DNA of 7,552 nt, from contig CACYDS010000071.1 in the NCBI GenBank assembly GCA_902773285.1, positions 1 to 7,552 on the forward strand, given 5' to 3'. Numbering within the stretch: the stretch's first letter is position 1; each line of letters starts with the position of its first letter. Source of the stretch: an uncultured Pseudomonadota bacterium. Lineage in GTDB: Bacteria > Pseudomonadota > Alphaproteobacteria > RUG11792. A model generated the notes under the pieces. That model was not told the origin of the DNA and searched no databases. It worked only from the letters and a program-made list of their open reading frames with translations. Position numbers and translations under genes: made by a program. This document shows, in pieces, positions 1-6,428 of the stretch.

Positions 1-2
1 AT

Positions 3-185
3 CAAGACAATAAGATTGCTCAAATTCTGATTATGGAATATTGTAGCTTCTTTTCTATGACAGTAACAGAATCTATGACAGAAGCTATTTTTTTCTGGAT
101 GGTTATCATTATGGGGATTTGCATTGACAGTTTTTATGAAAAGGAGAATGAAAGTGATTGGAATTGTAACACCGTTAAAGGTTAA
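3..185 (+). CDS. C-terminal fragment of a membrane protein, probably O-antigen polymerase/ligase (Wzy-like)
   Basis: An open frame runs in from the left edge of the window and stops at TAA 183-185, giving about 60 residues. The fragment contains a hydrophobic segment (AIFFWMVIIMGI) preceded by a short polar TES/ESMTE stretch and followed by a polar tail (SFYEKENESDWN). This is how the last transmembrane helix and cytoplasmic tail of Wzy/O-antigen ligase-type proteins often look. Its position directly before a pyruvyl transferase and a flippase suits a repeat-unit polymerase, because every polysaccharide operon of this kind needs one and no other is present in the window. It overlaps the next gene by about 30 bases, indicating translational coupling. 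The family assignment is an inference from context and hydrophobicity; the reading frame itself is well supported by the lack of alternatives. Confidence 0.55.
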   Translation, partial: QDNKIAQILIMEYCSFFSMTVTESMTEAIFFWMVIIMGICIDSFYEKENESDWNCNTVKG

Positions 186-1329
186 TAACTATGGGACAAA
201 ACTTCAAGCCTATGCAGTACAAAAAAAAATGTTGAAATTTGGATTTGATAGCGAGATCATTTTATATGACCGGAGCAAGGATCTTCGTATTTCAGTTATA
301 CTAAAAAAACTCTTCACGCCTCAAAAAAACATGCAAAGACTTAAAAATATAAAGAATAATAGACAATTAAAAAAACATGGGATAGACAAACAAATTAATG
401 CGAGAAACAAGGCAATAGAGTCTCTGGATGAAACATGTTACAGATGTACGGAAATGATAAGGGGATACGATAATCTTATTTTAGCGGGAAAAAAATATTC
501 GGCAATTGTTTGTGGAAGTGACCAGGTGTGGAATCCTGCCGTTATTGGTCCTGGATATTCAAGTGTTGAGTTTGCTTCAAATACAACGAAGATTGCGTTT
601 TCGCCTAGCTTTGGTGTAAGTGATATTCCGGAAAAAATGTTGCCGCACTACCGATCTTTTTTGAGTGACTTTTTATTTCTTTCCTCGAGAGAAGACAGTG
701 GCTCCGAATTGATAAAAAAGATAACAGGAAAAGATGCACTGGTAACCGCCGATCCGACGCTCACTTTGGAAAGGGATGACTGGGAAGAGTATTGCCGGTA
801 TTCAAGAATTCAGATTCCACAAAAACCATATATATTTTGCTATTTTCTGGGTAGTAGTGCAGAACATAGGAAAATTGTTATAAAACTGAAACAGATGATA
901 GGGTGTCAAATTGTGACGCTACCACATTTTAAAAGCTATGTATCTGCAGATGTGAATTTTGCCGATCATGATCTTTATGAAGTTAGTCCAGCAGACTTTG
1001 TAAAGTTGATTGCAAATGCGAAATATGTCTGTACAGATTCATTTCATGGAACGGTATTTTCTAACATTTTTGAAAAGAACTATTTTGTTTTCGAGCGTTA
1101 TCAGCAAAGCGACAATAAATCTACCAATAGCAGAATCTACTCGCTTCTAAAGCTATTAGGTACAACAGACCGATTAATAAGGACAGAACAAGCACTGAAA
1201 GATTCTTACGAGAATCCAGTAGATTATACTCAAGTAAAAAGAAATCTTGCGGCAATACGAAAAGAAACAGATTGTTATCTAAAAAAAGCATTGGGTACTG
1301 TGAAAAGAGAGGATTTAAGTCATGTTTGA
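154..1329 (+). CDS. Polysaccharide pyruvyl transferase family protein
   Basis: A cytoplasmic enzyme of the polysaccharide pyruvyl transferase family (CsaB/ExoV type, PF04230), expected to move a pyruvyl group from phosphoenolpyruvate to a sugar of a lipid-linked repeat unit, forming a ketal. Visible hallmarks, numbered from the GTG start (391 residues), are NNYG at 11-14 followed by LQAYAVQ, GSDQVWNP at 121-128, SSRED at 177-181, DPTL at 200-203 and TDSFHGT at 294-300. All are in family order and the length is normal. Start choice: AAGGAG at 141-146 lies 7 bases before GTG 154 but only 1 base before ATG 148, so GTG 154 has the better spacing. ATG 148 (adding Met-Lys) and ATG 136 remain possible, and homologues usually begin with MK(V/I). 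The gene overlaps the upstream frame and the next gene (8 bases), so it belongs to one operon. The sugar acceptor cannot be deduced. Confidence 0.9.
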   Translation: MIGIVTPLKVNNYGTKLQAYAVQKKMLKFGFDSEIILYDRSKDLRISVILKKLFTPQKNMQRLKNIKNNRQLKKHGIDKQINARNKAIESLDETCYRCTEMIRGYDNLILAGKKYSAIVCGSDQVWNPAVIGPGYSSVEFASNTTKIAFSPSFGVSDIPEKMLPHYRSFLSDFLFLSSREDSGSELIKKITGKDALVTADPTLTLERDDWEEYCRYSRIQIPQKPYIFCYFLGSSAEHRKIVIKLKQMIGCQIVTLPHFKSYVSADVNFADHDLYEVSPADFVKLIANAKYVCTDSFHGTVFSNIFEKNYFVFERYQQSDNKSTNSRIYSLLKLLGTTDRLIRTEQALKDSYENPVDYTQVKRNLAAIRKETDCYLKKALGTVKREDLSHV

Positions 1330-2539
1330 ACCACTCGGTGATAAAGAGTGTTGTGGTTGTCAGGCCTGTGTTGAGGTTTGTCCAAAAAAATGTTTGCAGA
1401 TTGGGACAGATGAAGAGGGGTTTGCTTATCCAATAATAGTTGATGAAAAGAATTGTATTCAATGCAATTTATGCAACAGAGTCTGTCCCATAAAAAAAAA
1501 TAAAATAATACCACAACTGTTTAGGAAAGCATATTATGGCTATTCGACGGATGAAGGAGATTTATTAAAATCATCTTCAGGAGGTCTTTTTGCTGTAATT
1601 GCAAAAGAATATCAGAAAAAGGGTTATTATATTTGTGGAGCTACTTATACAAATGATTTCAAAGTGCAGCATCAATTTGTAGCACCAGATGAAAATGTGG
1701 AAAAAATCTTTTCCTCAAAATATGCACAAAGTGATGTGGCAAATACTTTTGCAGAAACCAAGCGACTTTTGAACCAGCATAAGAATGTGTTGTATAGCGG
1801 GTTGCCTTGTCAAATTGCAGCTTTGAAATTATATTTGCAGTCAACATACGATGGGCTAATAACAATTGACTTATTGTGTTATGGCGTGCAATCACCTAAG
1901 GTGTGGGATTATTATCTGAATTCCTACCATAAAGGAAAACAGCCAAAGAGTATTTCTATGCGATCGAAACATTATAGCTGGAAAAGATACGCTATGGAGA
2001 TTGAATTCTCAGATGGAACGAAATATATAAAATCTAAAAACAGTGATCCATATTTGAGGTGTTATTCCAAGGGATTGTTTGTACGTCCGAGTTGTTACAA
2101 TTGTCATTTTAAGGGGTTCCCAAGAGTTAGTGATCTTACTTTGGGAGATTTCTGGGAAGTTAACGAGTTATATCCTAATATTCAATCTGATAAAGGAGTC
2201 TCTATCATTATTCCAAATAATGAACGCGGAGAAGATATCTTAAAAAATATCGAAAGTAGTATATGGTATGATGAGATTGATGTTAAACGCCTGAAAGAAA
2301 TGAATATCCAGTATTTGAAACCATGCAATGAAAATCCTAATAGGCGCGCCTTTTTTGTGGGAGTGTCAAAGCAAGAACGATTCGAAATTTTGGCAAAGAA
2401 ATACGCCCAAAATTCACGAATTAAGCAAGTTACATACGGTGTGAAAAAATTTTTGTATCGGAGTGGTTTATGGGAAAATATGAAACCATTTTGGAATCTA
2501 TGCAAAAATATAGTTTCTCCTAAAAGTAAGCGAAGGTAA
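1322..2539 (+). CDS. 2x[4Fe-4S] F420H2 dehydrogenase/hydrogenase beta-subunit-like protein
   Basis: A 405-residue protein with an N-terminal ferredoxin-type domain and a coenzyme F420 hydrogenase/dehydrogenase beta-subunit (FrhB-like, PF04422 and PF04432) body. Two complete CxxCxxCxxxCP motifs are visible: Cys10-13-16-20 and Cys45-48-51-55, enough for two [4Fe-4S] clusters. FrhB-type signatures follow: SSSGG at 84-88, GLPCQ at 160-164, a CxxC pair at 258 and 261, and LTLGDFW at 272-278. Start: GAGAGGA at 1307-1313 is 8 bases before ATG 1322. The ATG lies inside the last codons of the pyruvyl transferase, an 8-base overlap typical of coupled genes. Homologues recur beside pyruvyl transferases in surface-polysaccharide loci of bacteria not known to make F420, so it is more likely a flavin- or ferredoxin-linked oxidoreductase acting on a sugar or carrier. 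The actual substrate is unknown. Confidence 0.88.
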   Translation: MFEPLGDKECCGCQACVEVCPKKCLQIGTDEEGFAYPIIVDEKNCIQCNLCNRVCPIKKNKIIPQLFRKAYYGYSTDEGDLLKSSSGGLFAVIAKEYQKKGYYICGATYTNDFKVQHQFVAPDENVEKIFSSKYAQSDVANTFAETKRLLNQHKNVLYSGLPCQIAALKLYLQSTYDGLITIDLLCYGVQSPKVWDYYLNSYHKGKQPKSISMRSKHYSWKRYAMEIEFSDGTKYIKSKNSDPYLRCYSKGLFVRPSCYNCHFKGFPRVSDLTLGDFWEVNELYPNIQSDKGVSIIIPNNERGEDILKNIESSIWYDEIDVKRLKEMNIQYLKPCNENPNRRAFFVGVSKQERFEILAKKYAQNSRIKQVTYGVKKFLYRSGLWENMKPFWNLCKNIVSPKSKRR

Positions 2540-2547
2540 ACGAAAAA

Positions 2548-3960
2548 ATGGATAGAAATGTTGAATTAGTAAAAAATACATTGATTTTAAGTATAGGCAC
2601 ATTTGTTCCAAAACTTATGACATTAATTACACTGCCAATTTTGACTGCCTGCTTAAATACAACGGAGTACGGAAATTACGATTTGATACTTTCACTAGCT
2701 AGCTTACTTATTCCAGTTTTAACTCTACAAATACAGCAAGCAGTTTTTCGACACTTGATATCAAGCAAGAAATTTAGGGACCAGAAGATCTATATTACAG
2801 TGTCGTTACTTTTTGTAGTACTGTCATTCTTGATTTCTGGACCAATTATATATTTATGTTTAGGAATAGCAAAAATAAAACCTGTGTTGAGAGTCTTAAT
2901 ATGTATTATGCTTTCAACAGAGGGGATATACTATTTAATCGGTCAAATTGTGCGTGGTTTGGGAAAAAACTTGAAGTATTCGTTTAGCGTGATTGTGTAC
3001 TCTGTATGCAATATGATTTCTATTGTTGTACTAGTATGGATTATGCGAATGGGGCTGATAGGTGTAATTATTTCATTAAGCATCGGCTACACAATGTCGT
3101 GCGTTTATATGCTGATGGTTGCAGATATATTTAAATATTTTGATATACGGTGTATATCAATTGATTATCTGAAAGAATTATTATATTTTTCGGCGCCTAT
3201 TGTCCCAAGTTCTATTTCGCTTTGGATAGTTAATTTGTCAGATAGAATTGTTGTAACAGCTTTTTTAGGCGCGGGGGAAAATGGTATCTATTCTGTCGCA
3301 AATAAGGTTCCGCAGCTTTATTCTACGGCATATAATATTTTTAACTTGGCTTGGACTGAAACCGCCAGCCGTGCGCATGATGAGGAAAATCCGGTTGAGT
3401 ATTATAGCTCGCTATTTAAAACGCTCTACGACTTTTTAATTGGTATAATGCTGGTTCTAATTGCAGTCACGCCATTGGTATTTAAGATTTTGGTAAATCA
3501 GCAATTTGAGGAAGCCTATATGCAGGTTCCTATTTTATATTTTGGAGTGTTTTTTAATAGTATTGTTCAATTTTATGCTGGAATCTACATTGCCTATAAA
3601 CGCACAAAACAAGTGGGTATGTCCTCGGCAGTGGGTGCAGTTATTAACTTAGTTGTAAATCTATTGTTTGTGAAAACGATAGGTCTTTATGCGGCCTCTG
3701 TTTCTACAGCCGTATCCTATCTTGTCATTGCGATGTTTAGAGCATATGATCTAAACAAGGTTATTAAGATTAAATACTATATCGGAAGAATCTGTGTGGG
3801 ATTAGTAGCTTTTATGATGTCTGTTGCACTATCTTATCGACACACAAGTTGGTCTGTCCTTAGTTGCGTTGTAATTGCAATTGTATACAATTTGGTTATG
3901 AATCGCGACATCATACGGAGTTTTATAACTATGTTAAAAAGAAAAATGGGGGTGAATTGA
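2548..3960 (+). CDS. wzx: Wzx-type polysaccharide flippase (oligosaccharide flippase family)
   Basis: A 470-residue, strongly hydrophobic integral membrane protein with about 12 to 14 predicted transmembrane segments, the right size and layout for the MOP/MVF superfamily Wzx flippases that move undecaprenyl-linked repeat units to the outer face of the membrane. Typical features are the N-terminal amphipathic start followed by FVPKLMTLITLPILT and a TTEYG turn. In the middle comes the conserved SAPIVPSSISLWIVNLSDR stretch, then GIYSVANKVP. The C-terminus is short and basic (LKRKMGVN). ATG 2548 lies 8 bases after the stop of the iron-sulfur gene, with AAGG at 2533-2536 as a modest ribosome binding site. 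The stop TGA 3958-3960 overlaps the next ATG by one base. Family assignment is secure; the symbol is used in the generic sense. Confidence 0.88.
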   Translation: MDRNVELVKNTLILSIGTFVPKLMTLITLPILTACLNTTEYGNYDLILSLASLLIPVLTLQIQQAVFRHLISSKKFRDQKIYITVSLLFVVLSFLISGPIIYLCLGIAKIKPVLRVLICIMLSTEGIYYLIGQIVRGLGKNLKYSFSVIVYSVCNMISIVVLVWIMRMGLIGVIISLSIGYTMSCVYMLMVADIFKYFDIRCISIDYLKELLYFSAPIVPSSISLWIVNLSDRIVVTAFLGAGENGIYSVANKVPQLYSTAYNIFNLAWTETASRAHDEENPVEYYSSLFKTLYDFLIGIMLVLIAVTPLVFKILVNQQFEEAYMQVPILYFGVFFNSIVQFYAGIYIAYKRTKQVGMSSAVGAVINLVVNLLFVKTIGLYAASVSTAVSYLVIAMFRAYDLNKVIKIKYYIGRICVGLVAFMMSVALSYRHTSWSVLSCVVIAIVYNLVMNRDIIRSFITMLKRKMGVN

Positions 3961-4496
3961 TGGACAGAAAATTACAAGAAATAATGATGGAGGACAAAAA
4001 AGCTAATACAAATAATAAAAAGACTAGATCCTATTTGTATTATTATAGAAAAGCACAGTGGTATAAAGATAGGTCAAGAATTAAGTATGTGCGGAATAAG
4101 TTTTTGCTGTTGCTAAAGTTTAGATATACAGGAGTTGAACTTAAAGAAACAATACATGTTGGAAAAGGGCTTCGACTTCCTCACTTGCAAGGAATAATTG
4201 TATCTGACTATGCAACGATTGGTGATTACTGTACAATTTATCACCAGGTTACTATTGGTTCAAATGAGCATAACATTGAATATAGGAATGCACCTAAAAT
4301 TGGTAATTGCGTGTACATTGGAGCAGGCGCAAAATTAATCGGAAATATTGAAATTGGTGATAATGTTATAATTGGTGCGAATGCGACGGTAACTAAGAGT
4401 GTTCCAAATGGAATGACTGTTGTGGGAAACAATATTCTCTTAAAAACAAGTGTGAAACGAAATCCACATCCCTGCCTAGACATAGACTTTGAATGA
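3960..4496 (+). CDS. Hexapeptide-repeat acetyltransferase, serine-acetyltransferase-like (putative polysaccharide O-acetyltransferase)
   Basis: A 178-residue left-handed beta-helix acyltransferase. After a basic, tyrosine-rich N-terminus (residues 1 to about 55) come hexapeptide repeats: VGKGLRLPH, SDYATIGDYCTIYHQVTIG, APKIGNCVYIGAGA, GNIEIGDNVIIGANATVT. This pattern matches the CysE-like branch, where the His of LPH corresponds to the catalytic His. The long helical N-terminal domain of true CysE is missing, and the position equivalent to its catalytic Asp appears to be Glu. With the capsule-operon context, O-acetylation of a sugar using acetyl-CoA is more likely than cysteine synthesis. Start: the ATG overlaps the flippase stop as TGATG, with GGGGGTGA at 3948-3955 as ribosome binding site. 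An in-frame upstream ATG at 3864 lies deep in the flippase and is not credible. It is the last gene before the insertion elements. Confidence 0.85.
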   Translation: MDRKLQEIMMEDKKANTNNKKTRSYLYYYRKAQWYKDRSRIKYVRNKFLLLLKFRYTGVELKETIHVGKGLRLPHLQGIIVSDYATIGDYCTIYHQVTIGSNEHNIEYRNAPKIGNCVYIGAGAKLIGNIEIGDNVIIGANATVTKSVPNGMTVVGNNILLKTSVKRNPHPCLDIDFE

Positions 4497-4503
4497 AAAG
4501 TCT
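4484..4503 (+). other. Perfect 7-bp inverted repeat spanning the acetyltransferase stop codon
   Basis: AGACTTT (4484-4490) and AAAGTCT (4497-4503) pair perfectly around a six-base loop that contains the TGA stop. No T-run follows, so it is not a complete intrinsic terminator as it stands. It may be the remnant of an operon-end stem that the IS200 element inserted beside, or chance in AT-rich DNA. Confidence 0.35.
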
Positions 4504-4507
4504 AATC

Positions 4508-4524
4508 CCCCAGCTATGCTGGGG
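4508..4524 (+). repeat. IS200 left-end hairpin
   Basis: A perfect 7-bp stem, CCCCAGC / GCTGGGG, with loop TAT. In IS200/IS605 elements such a subterminal hairpin is the TnpA binding site on single-stranded DNA. In classical IS200 it can also block incoming transcription. Confidence 0.7.
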
Positions 4525-4564
4525 AGAATAGAGTAGTCGGAAGTGGTGAGGATAACAAAATAAA

Positions 4565-4621
4565 GCCTCCTGTGATAGAATGAGAATGGTGTCGCAAGCC
4601 AAACTCAAAATCAAAGGAGGC
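4565..4621 (+). promoter_or_regulatory. tnpA leader able to sequester its own Shine-Dalgarno
   Basis: GCCTCCT at 4565-4571 is exactly complementary to AGGAGGC at 4615-4621, which is the core of the tnpA ribosome binding site. Pairing in the mRNA would hide the site and keep transposase translation low. Classical IS200 uses the same principle of a leader stem over the ribosome binding site. The intervening 43 bases form the loop; its internal structure was not resolved. Confidence 0.55.
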
Positions 4622-4628
4622 GGTCCAA

Positions 4629-5057
4629 ATGGACAATAAAAGTTTATCACATACTCGTTGGAAATGCCAGTATCACATTGTGTTTATTCCTAAATACCGA
4701 AAGAAGGTATTGTATGGGAGAATACGCAGAGATGTCCGAGAGATAATAGCAACTTTATGCCAGTATAAAAATGTAGAGATAATTGCAGGAGCGGTATGTA
4801 TAGATCATGTACATTTAAGCGTAGCAATTCCACCAAAACTCAGAGTATCAGATTTTATGGGGTATCTGAAAGGAAAAAGCACATTAATGATTTATGACAG
4901 GCATCCTGAGCTGCAAAGTAAATGGGATAAAGCGTTTTGGGCTAGAGGATATTATGTTGAAACGATTGGCAATATAACAGATGAAGCAGTTCAAAAGTAT
5001 ATAAAAGAGCAAGCAGAAGAATCGAGACGAGAAGATTCGAGTAGTACCGCTTTATAG
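4629..5057 (+). CDS. tnpA: IS200/IS605-family Y1 HUH transposase TnpA
   Basis: A 142-residue transposase that cleaves and rejoins single-stranded transposon ends through a 5'-phosphotyrosine. The HUH metal-binding motif is His60-Val-His62 (in CIDHVHLS). The catalytic tyrosine is Tyr124, followed four residues later by Gln128 (QKYIKEQ), the classic helix with the Y...Q spacing. The family N-terminus (HTRWKCQYHIVFIPKYRKKV) and the FWARGYY segment at 103-109 are also present. Length is normal and nothing is broken, so the enzyme should be active. AAAGGAGG at 4613-4620 is an unusually strong ribosome binding site 8 bases before ATG 4629, but it can pair with the leader. The stop TAG 5055-5057 lies inside a small hairpin. 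Confidence 0.95.
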   Translation: MDNKSLSHTRWKCQYHIVFIPKYRKKVLYGRIRRDVREIIATLCQYKNVEIIAGAVCIDHVHLSVAIPPKLRVSDFMGYLKGKSTLMIYDRHPELQSKWDKAFWARGYYVETIGNITDEAVQKYIKEQAEESRREDSSSTAL

Positions 5058-5126
5058 CGGGCCAGCAAAAGTGCTTGCGATACCGCCCTTTGGGGCGAGC
5101 AGTAACAATAGCCCTTCGGAGGGCTA
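5047..5126 (+). other. Row of small hairpins at the IS200 right end
   Basis: Between the end of tnpA and the terminal hairpin three compact GC-rich stems follow each other. They are CCGCT-TTAT-AGCGG (5047-5060, including the tnpA stop), CGCCC-TTTG-GGGCG (5084-5097) and TAGCCCT-TCGG-AGGGCTA (5109-5126). A weaker GCAA/TTGC pairing lies in 5064-5079. They may be a structured 3' end of the transposase transcript or extra transposase contacts. Confidence 0.5.
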
Positions 5127-5132
5127 ATAATA

Positions 5133-5155
5133 AACCACCAGTTGAACTGGTGGTT
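5133..5155 (+). repeat. IS200 right-end hairpin
   Basis: A perfect 10-bp stem AACCACCAGT / ACTGGTGGTT with loop TGA. Its position after the transposase gene and its three-base loop match the role of the right-end TnpA recognition hairpin. Confidence 0.7.
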
Positions 5156-5183
5156 GCTAACTAGCGGTAATTGTCAAGGTAGT

Positions 5184-5208
5184 TGTCAGCAAAAGTTGAA
5201 ATTTTTTC
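5184..5208 (+). repeat. IS3 terminal inverted repeat, orfB side
   Basis: Starts TGTCAGC and matches the outer 25 bases of the opposite end at about 18 positions when compared in inverted orientation. It defines the probable right end (relative to transcription) of the IS3 element. Confidence 0.6.
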
Positions 5209-5224
5209 TTCATTCAGGTTGCCC

Positions 5225-5319
5225 CATCCTACTCTGCACCTGATGGAATTATCAATGGCAAGCAGCTTCGCTGATGCAAGCATCCATTGACATTTCCATC
5301 AGGCTCAGAGTGTAAGATG
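5225..5319 (-). other. Long imperfect stem-loop in the non-coding 3' part of the IS3 element
   Basis: Two arms fold back over about 90 bases. ACTCTG 5231-5236 pairs with CAGAGT 5306-5311, CCTGATGGAA 5239-5248 with TTCCATCAGG 5294-5303, and TCAATGG 5252-5258 with CCATTGA 5284-5290. The tip forms CAGC-TTC-GCTG (5263-5273), and CATC 5225-5228 can add pairs with GATG 5316-5319. Small symmetric internal loops separate the blocks. It lies between the orfB stop and the terminal repeat, in a 174-base stretch with no gene. It could be a terminator-like barrier, a structured RNA, or an inserted palindromic repeat; no T-run adjoins it on either strand. Confidence 0.6.
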
Positions 5320-5357
5320 ATCAACCAGAATAAATGAACATGTGTGAGACTTCTGTC

Positions 5358-6428
5358 TCAAAGGCCTACCGACGATATCCGATCAGCTTCTGTTTCTGGG
5401 TTTAAATACACCGTGTCCGGCAAGCTCCAGTCGCGTGTTGCACGACCATTCCAACGTTCCGGGTATTTCTCTTTTGCAGCTTCATAAACTTGATGCCGCT
5501 TTTCGAGGATTTCTTGCGATTGACCGCTTCTTCGTTGATCCGGAGTAAGAAATTTTAGCCCACTGTGGTGATGCTCATAGTTGTACCATTGGACAAACAG
5601 ACTTACCCATTCGCGTGCTTCCTGCAGCGTTGCAAACCCTTTCGGCTGATAGTCTGGTCGATACTTTAGTGTTTTGAATAGACTCTCTGCATAAGGATTG
5701 TCGTTGCTTACACGTGGTCGGCTATTCGATGGTGTGATACCAAGCTGATACAAAGTGGCTAACATAGTAGCACCTTTCATGGGCGATCCATTGTCCGAGT
5801 GTAGTACTAGCGGTTGCGTTGTCAGACGTCCCTGCTTTAGACAGATCTGTCGGATTAGTTCACTGGCATGTTCTGCACTTTCCTCTTCGTAGACTTCCCA
5901 GCCGACTATGCTCCGGTCATAAAGATCGGAAAAAAGGTACAGGTAATAAAACATCCCCTTATGTGGACCATTCAGATAGGTGATGTCCCACATGTACACC
6001 TGATTTGGGGCTGTTGCGCTATAGGTAGTCGGTTTCTTGGATTTTGGAGCTTCGCTCCGTCCACGATGATTCTGCATTTTTTCTTCCCGCAGAACACGAT
6101 AGAAGGTTGATTCAGAAGCGATGTAGGTTCCCTTATCTGCAAGGTCTGGCACGATCTCACACGGTGCCTTGCTTGCATACTCAGGTTGGTTACAGACCTC
6201 AATGATTTGATGCCTTGCCTCGGCTGGAAGCTTATTTCTTGGATTTGAATGATCTGCGTTTGGTCGACCATCTTCATAAGAGTCTGTCTTGATTTTTCTG
6301 CTTTTCCAACGATAATAAGTTCGCTCTGTCAGACCAAGTCGTTCACATGCCTTTTGGCAGGAGGCACCGTTTGATACTGCTTCATCGATCAGCTCTACTG
6401 CTTTTTCGCGATCTGCGGCGCTAATCAT
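5358..6428 (-). CDS. IS3-family transposase OrfB (DDE integrase core)
   Basis: A 356-residue catalytic subunit with an RNase-H-like fold that cuts and joins IS3 ends. An N-terminal helix-turn-helix (about residues 10-45, ACERLGLTERTYYRWK) precedes an HTH_21-type segment and the rve integrase core. The catalytic triad is Asp148 (MWDITYLN), Asp212 (LHSDNGSP) and Glu248 (NPYAESLFKTLK). Asp212 and Glu248 have exactly 35 residues between them, the D,D(35)E spacing of IS3. The C-terminal WYNYEHHHSGL (281-291) is also typical. The ATG at 6428-6426 overlaps the orfA stop as ATGA, with GGGGGGAG about 11 bases upstream as a possible ribosome binding site. The frame is also reachable from orfA by a -1 shift. 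It looks intact. Confidence 0.93.
   Translation of the reverse strand: MISAADREKAVELIDEAVSNGASCQKACERLGLTERTYYRWKSRKIKTDSYEDGRPNADHSNPRNKLPAEARHQIIEVCNQPEYASKAPCEIVPDLADKGTYIASESTFYRVLREEKMQNHRGRSEAPKSKKPTTYSATAPNQVYMWDITYLNGPHKGMFYYLYLFSDLYDRSIVGWEVYEEESAEHASELIRQICLKQGRLTTQPLVLHSDNGSPMKGATMLATLYQLGITPSNSRPRVSNDNPYAESLFKTLKYRPDYQPKGFATLQEAREWVSLFVQWYNYEHHHSGLKFLTPDQRRSGQSQEILEKRHQVYEAAKEKYPERWNGRATRDWSLPDTVYLNPETEADRISSVGL

Larger units (their letters stand above)
4501..5165 (+). mobile_element. IS200-type (IS200/IS605 family) insertion sequence, tnpA only
   Basis: A single-gene element of the HUH Y1-transposase class, which transposes as single-stranded DNA and has no inverted terminal repeats or target duplication. 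The limits are set by hairpins rather than repeats. The left-end hairpin is CCCCAGC-TAT-GCTGGGG at 4508-4524. The right-end hairpin is AACCACCAGT-TGA-ACTGGTGGTT at 5133-5155. Both have three-base loops, as expected for transposase-recognised subterminal structures. The actual cleavage points should lie within about 5 to 25 bases outside these hairpins and cannot be fixed from one copy, so the coordinates are approximate. No tnpB or other passenger gene is present. The element sits immediately behind the acetyltransferase stop codon, leaving the operon intact. Confidence 0.8.

Noticed and set aside
1121..1514. Two minus-strand open frames across the pyruvyl transferase / iron-sulfur gene junction
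   Set aside because: Both lie opposite well-supported genes with conserved motifs, have no ribosome binding site and give no recognisable protein.
3864..3959. N-terminal extension of the acetyltransferase from ATG 3864
   Set aside because: The extra 32 residues are the flippase sequence read in another frame; the ATG at 3960 has a strong ribosome binding site and a tight stop/start overlap.
5174..5178. TCAAG as the IS200 right cleavage site, as in some IS605-family elements
   Set aside because: A five-base match near the expected place is not enough, and the left flank offers no way to test it; only approximate limits are given.
5341..5366. TGTGTGAGAC just beyond the orfB stop as the IS3 end, with a TGAGAC-TTCT-GTCTCA hairpin
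   Set aside because: It matches the opposite end only over a few bases and with gaps, while TGTCAG at 5184 matches much better. The hairpin is real but has no T-run on either strand, so it was not called a terminator.
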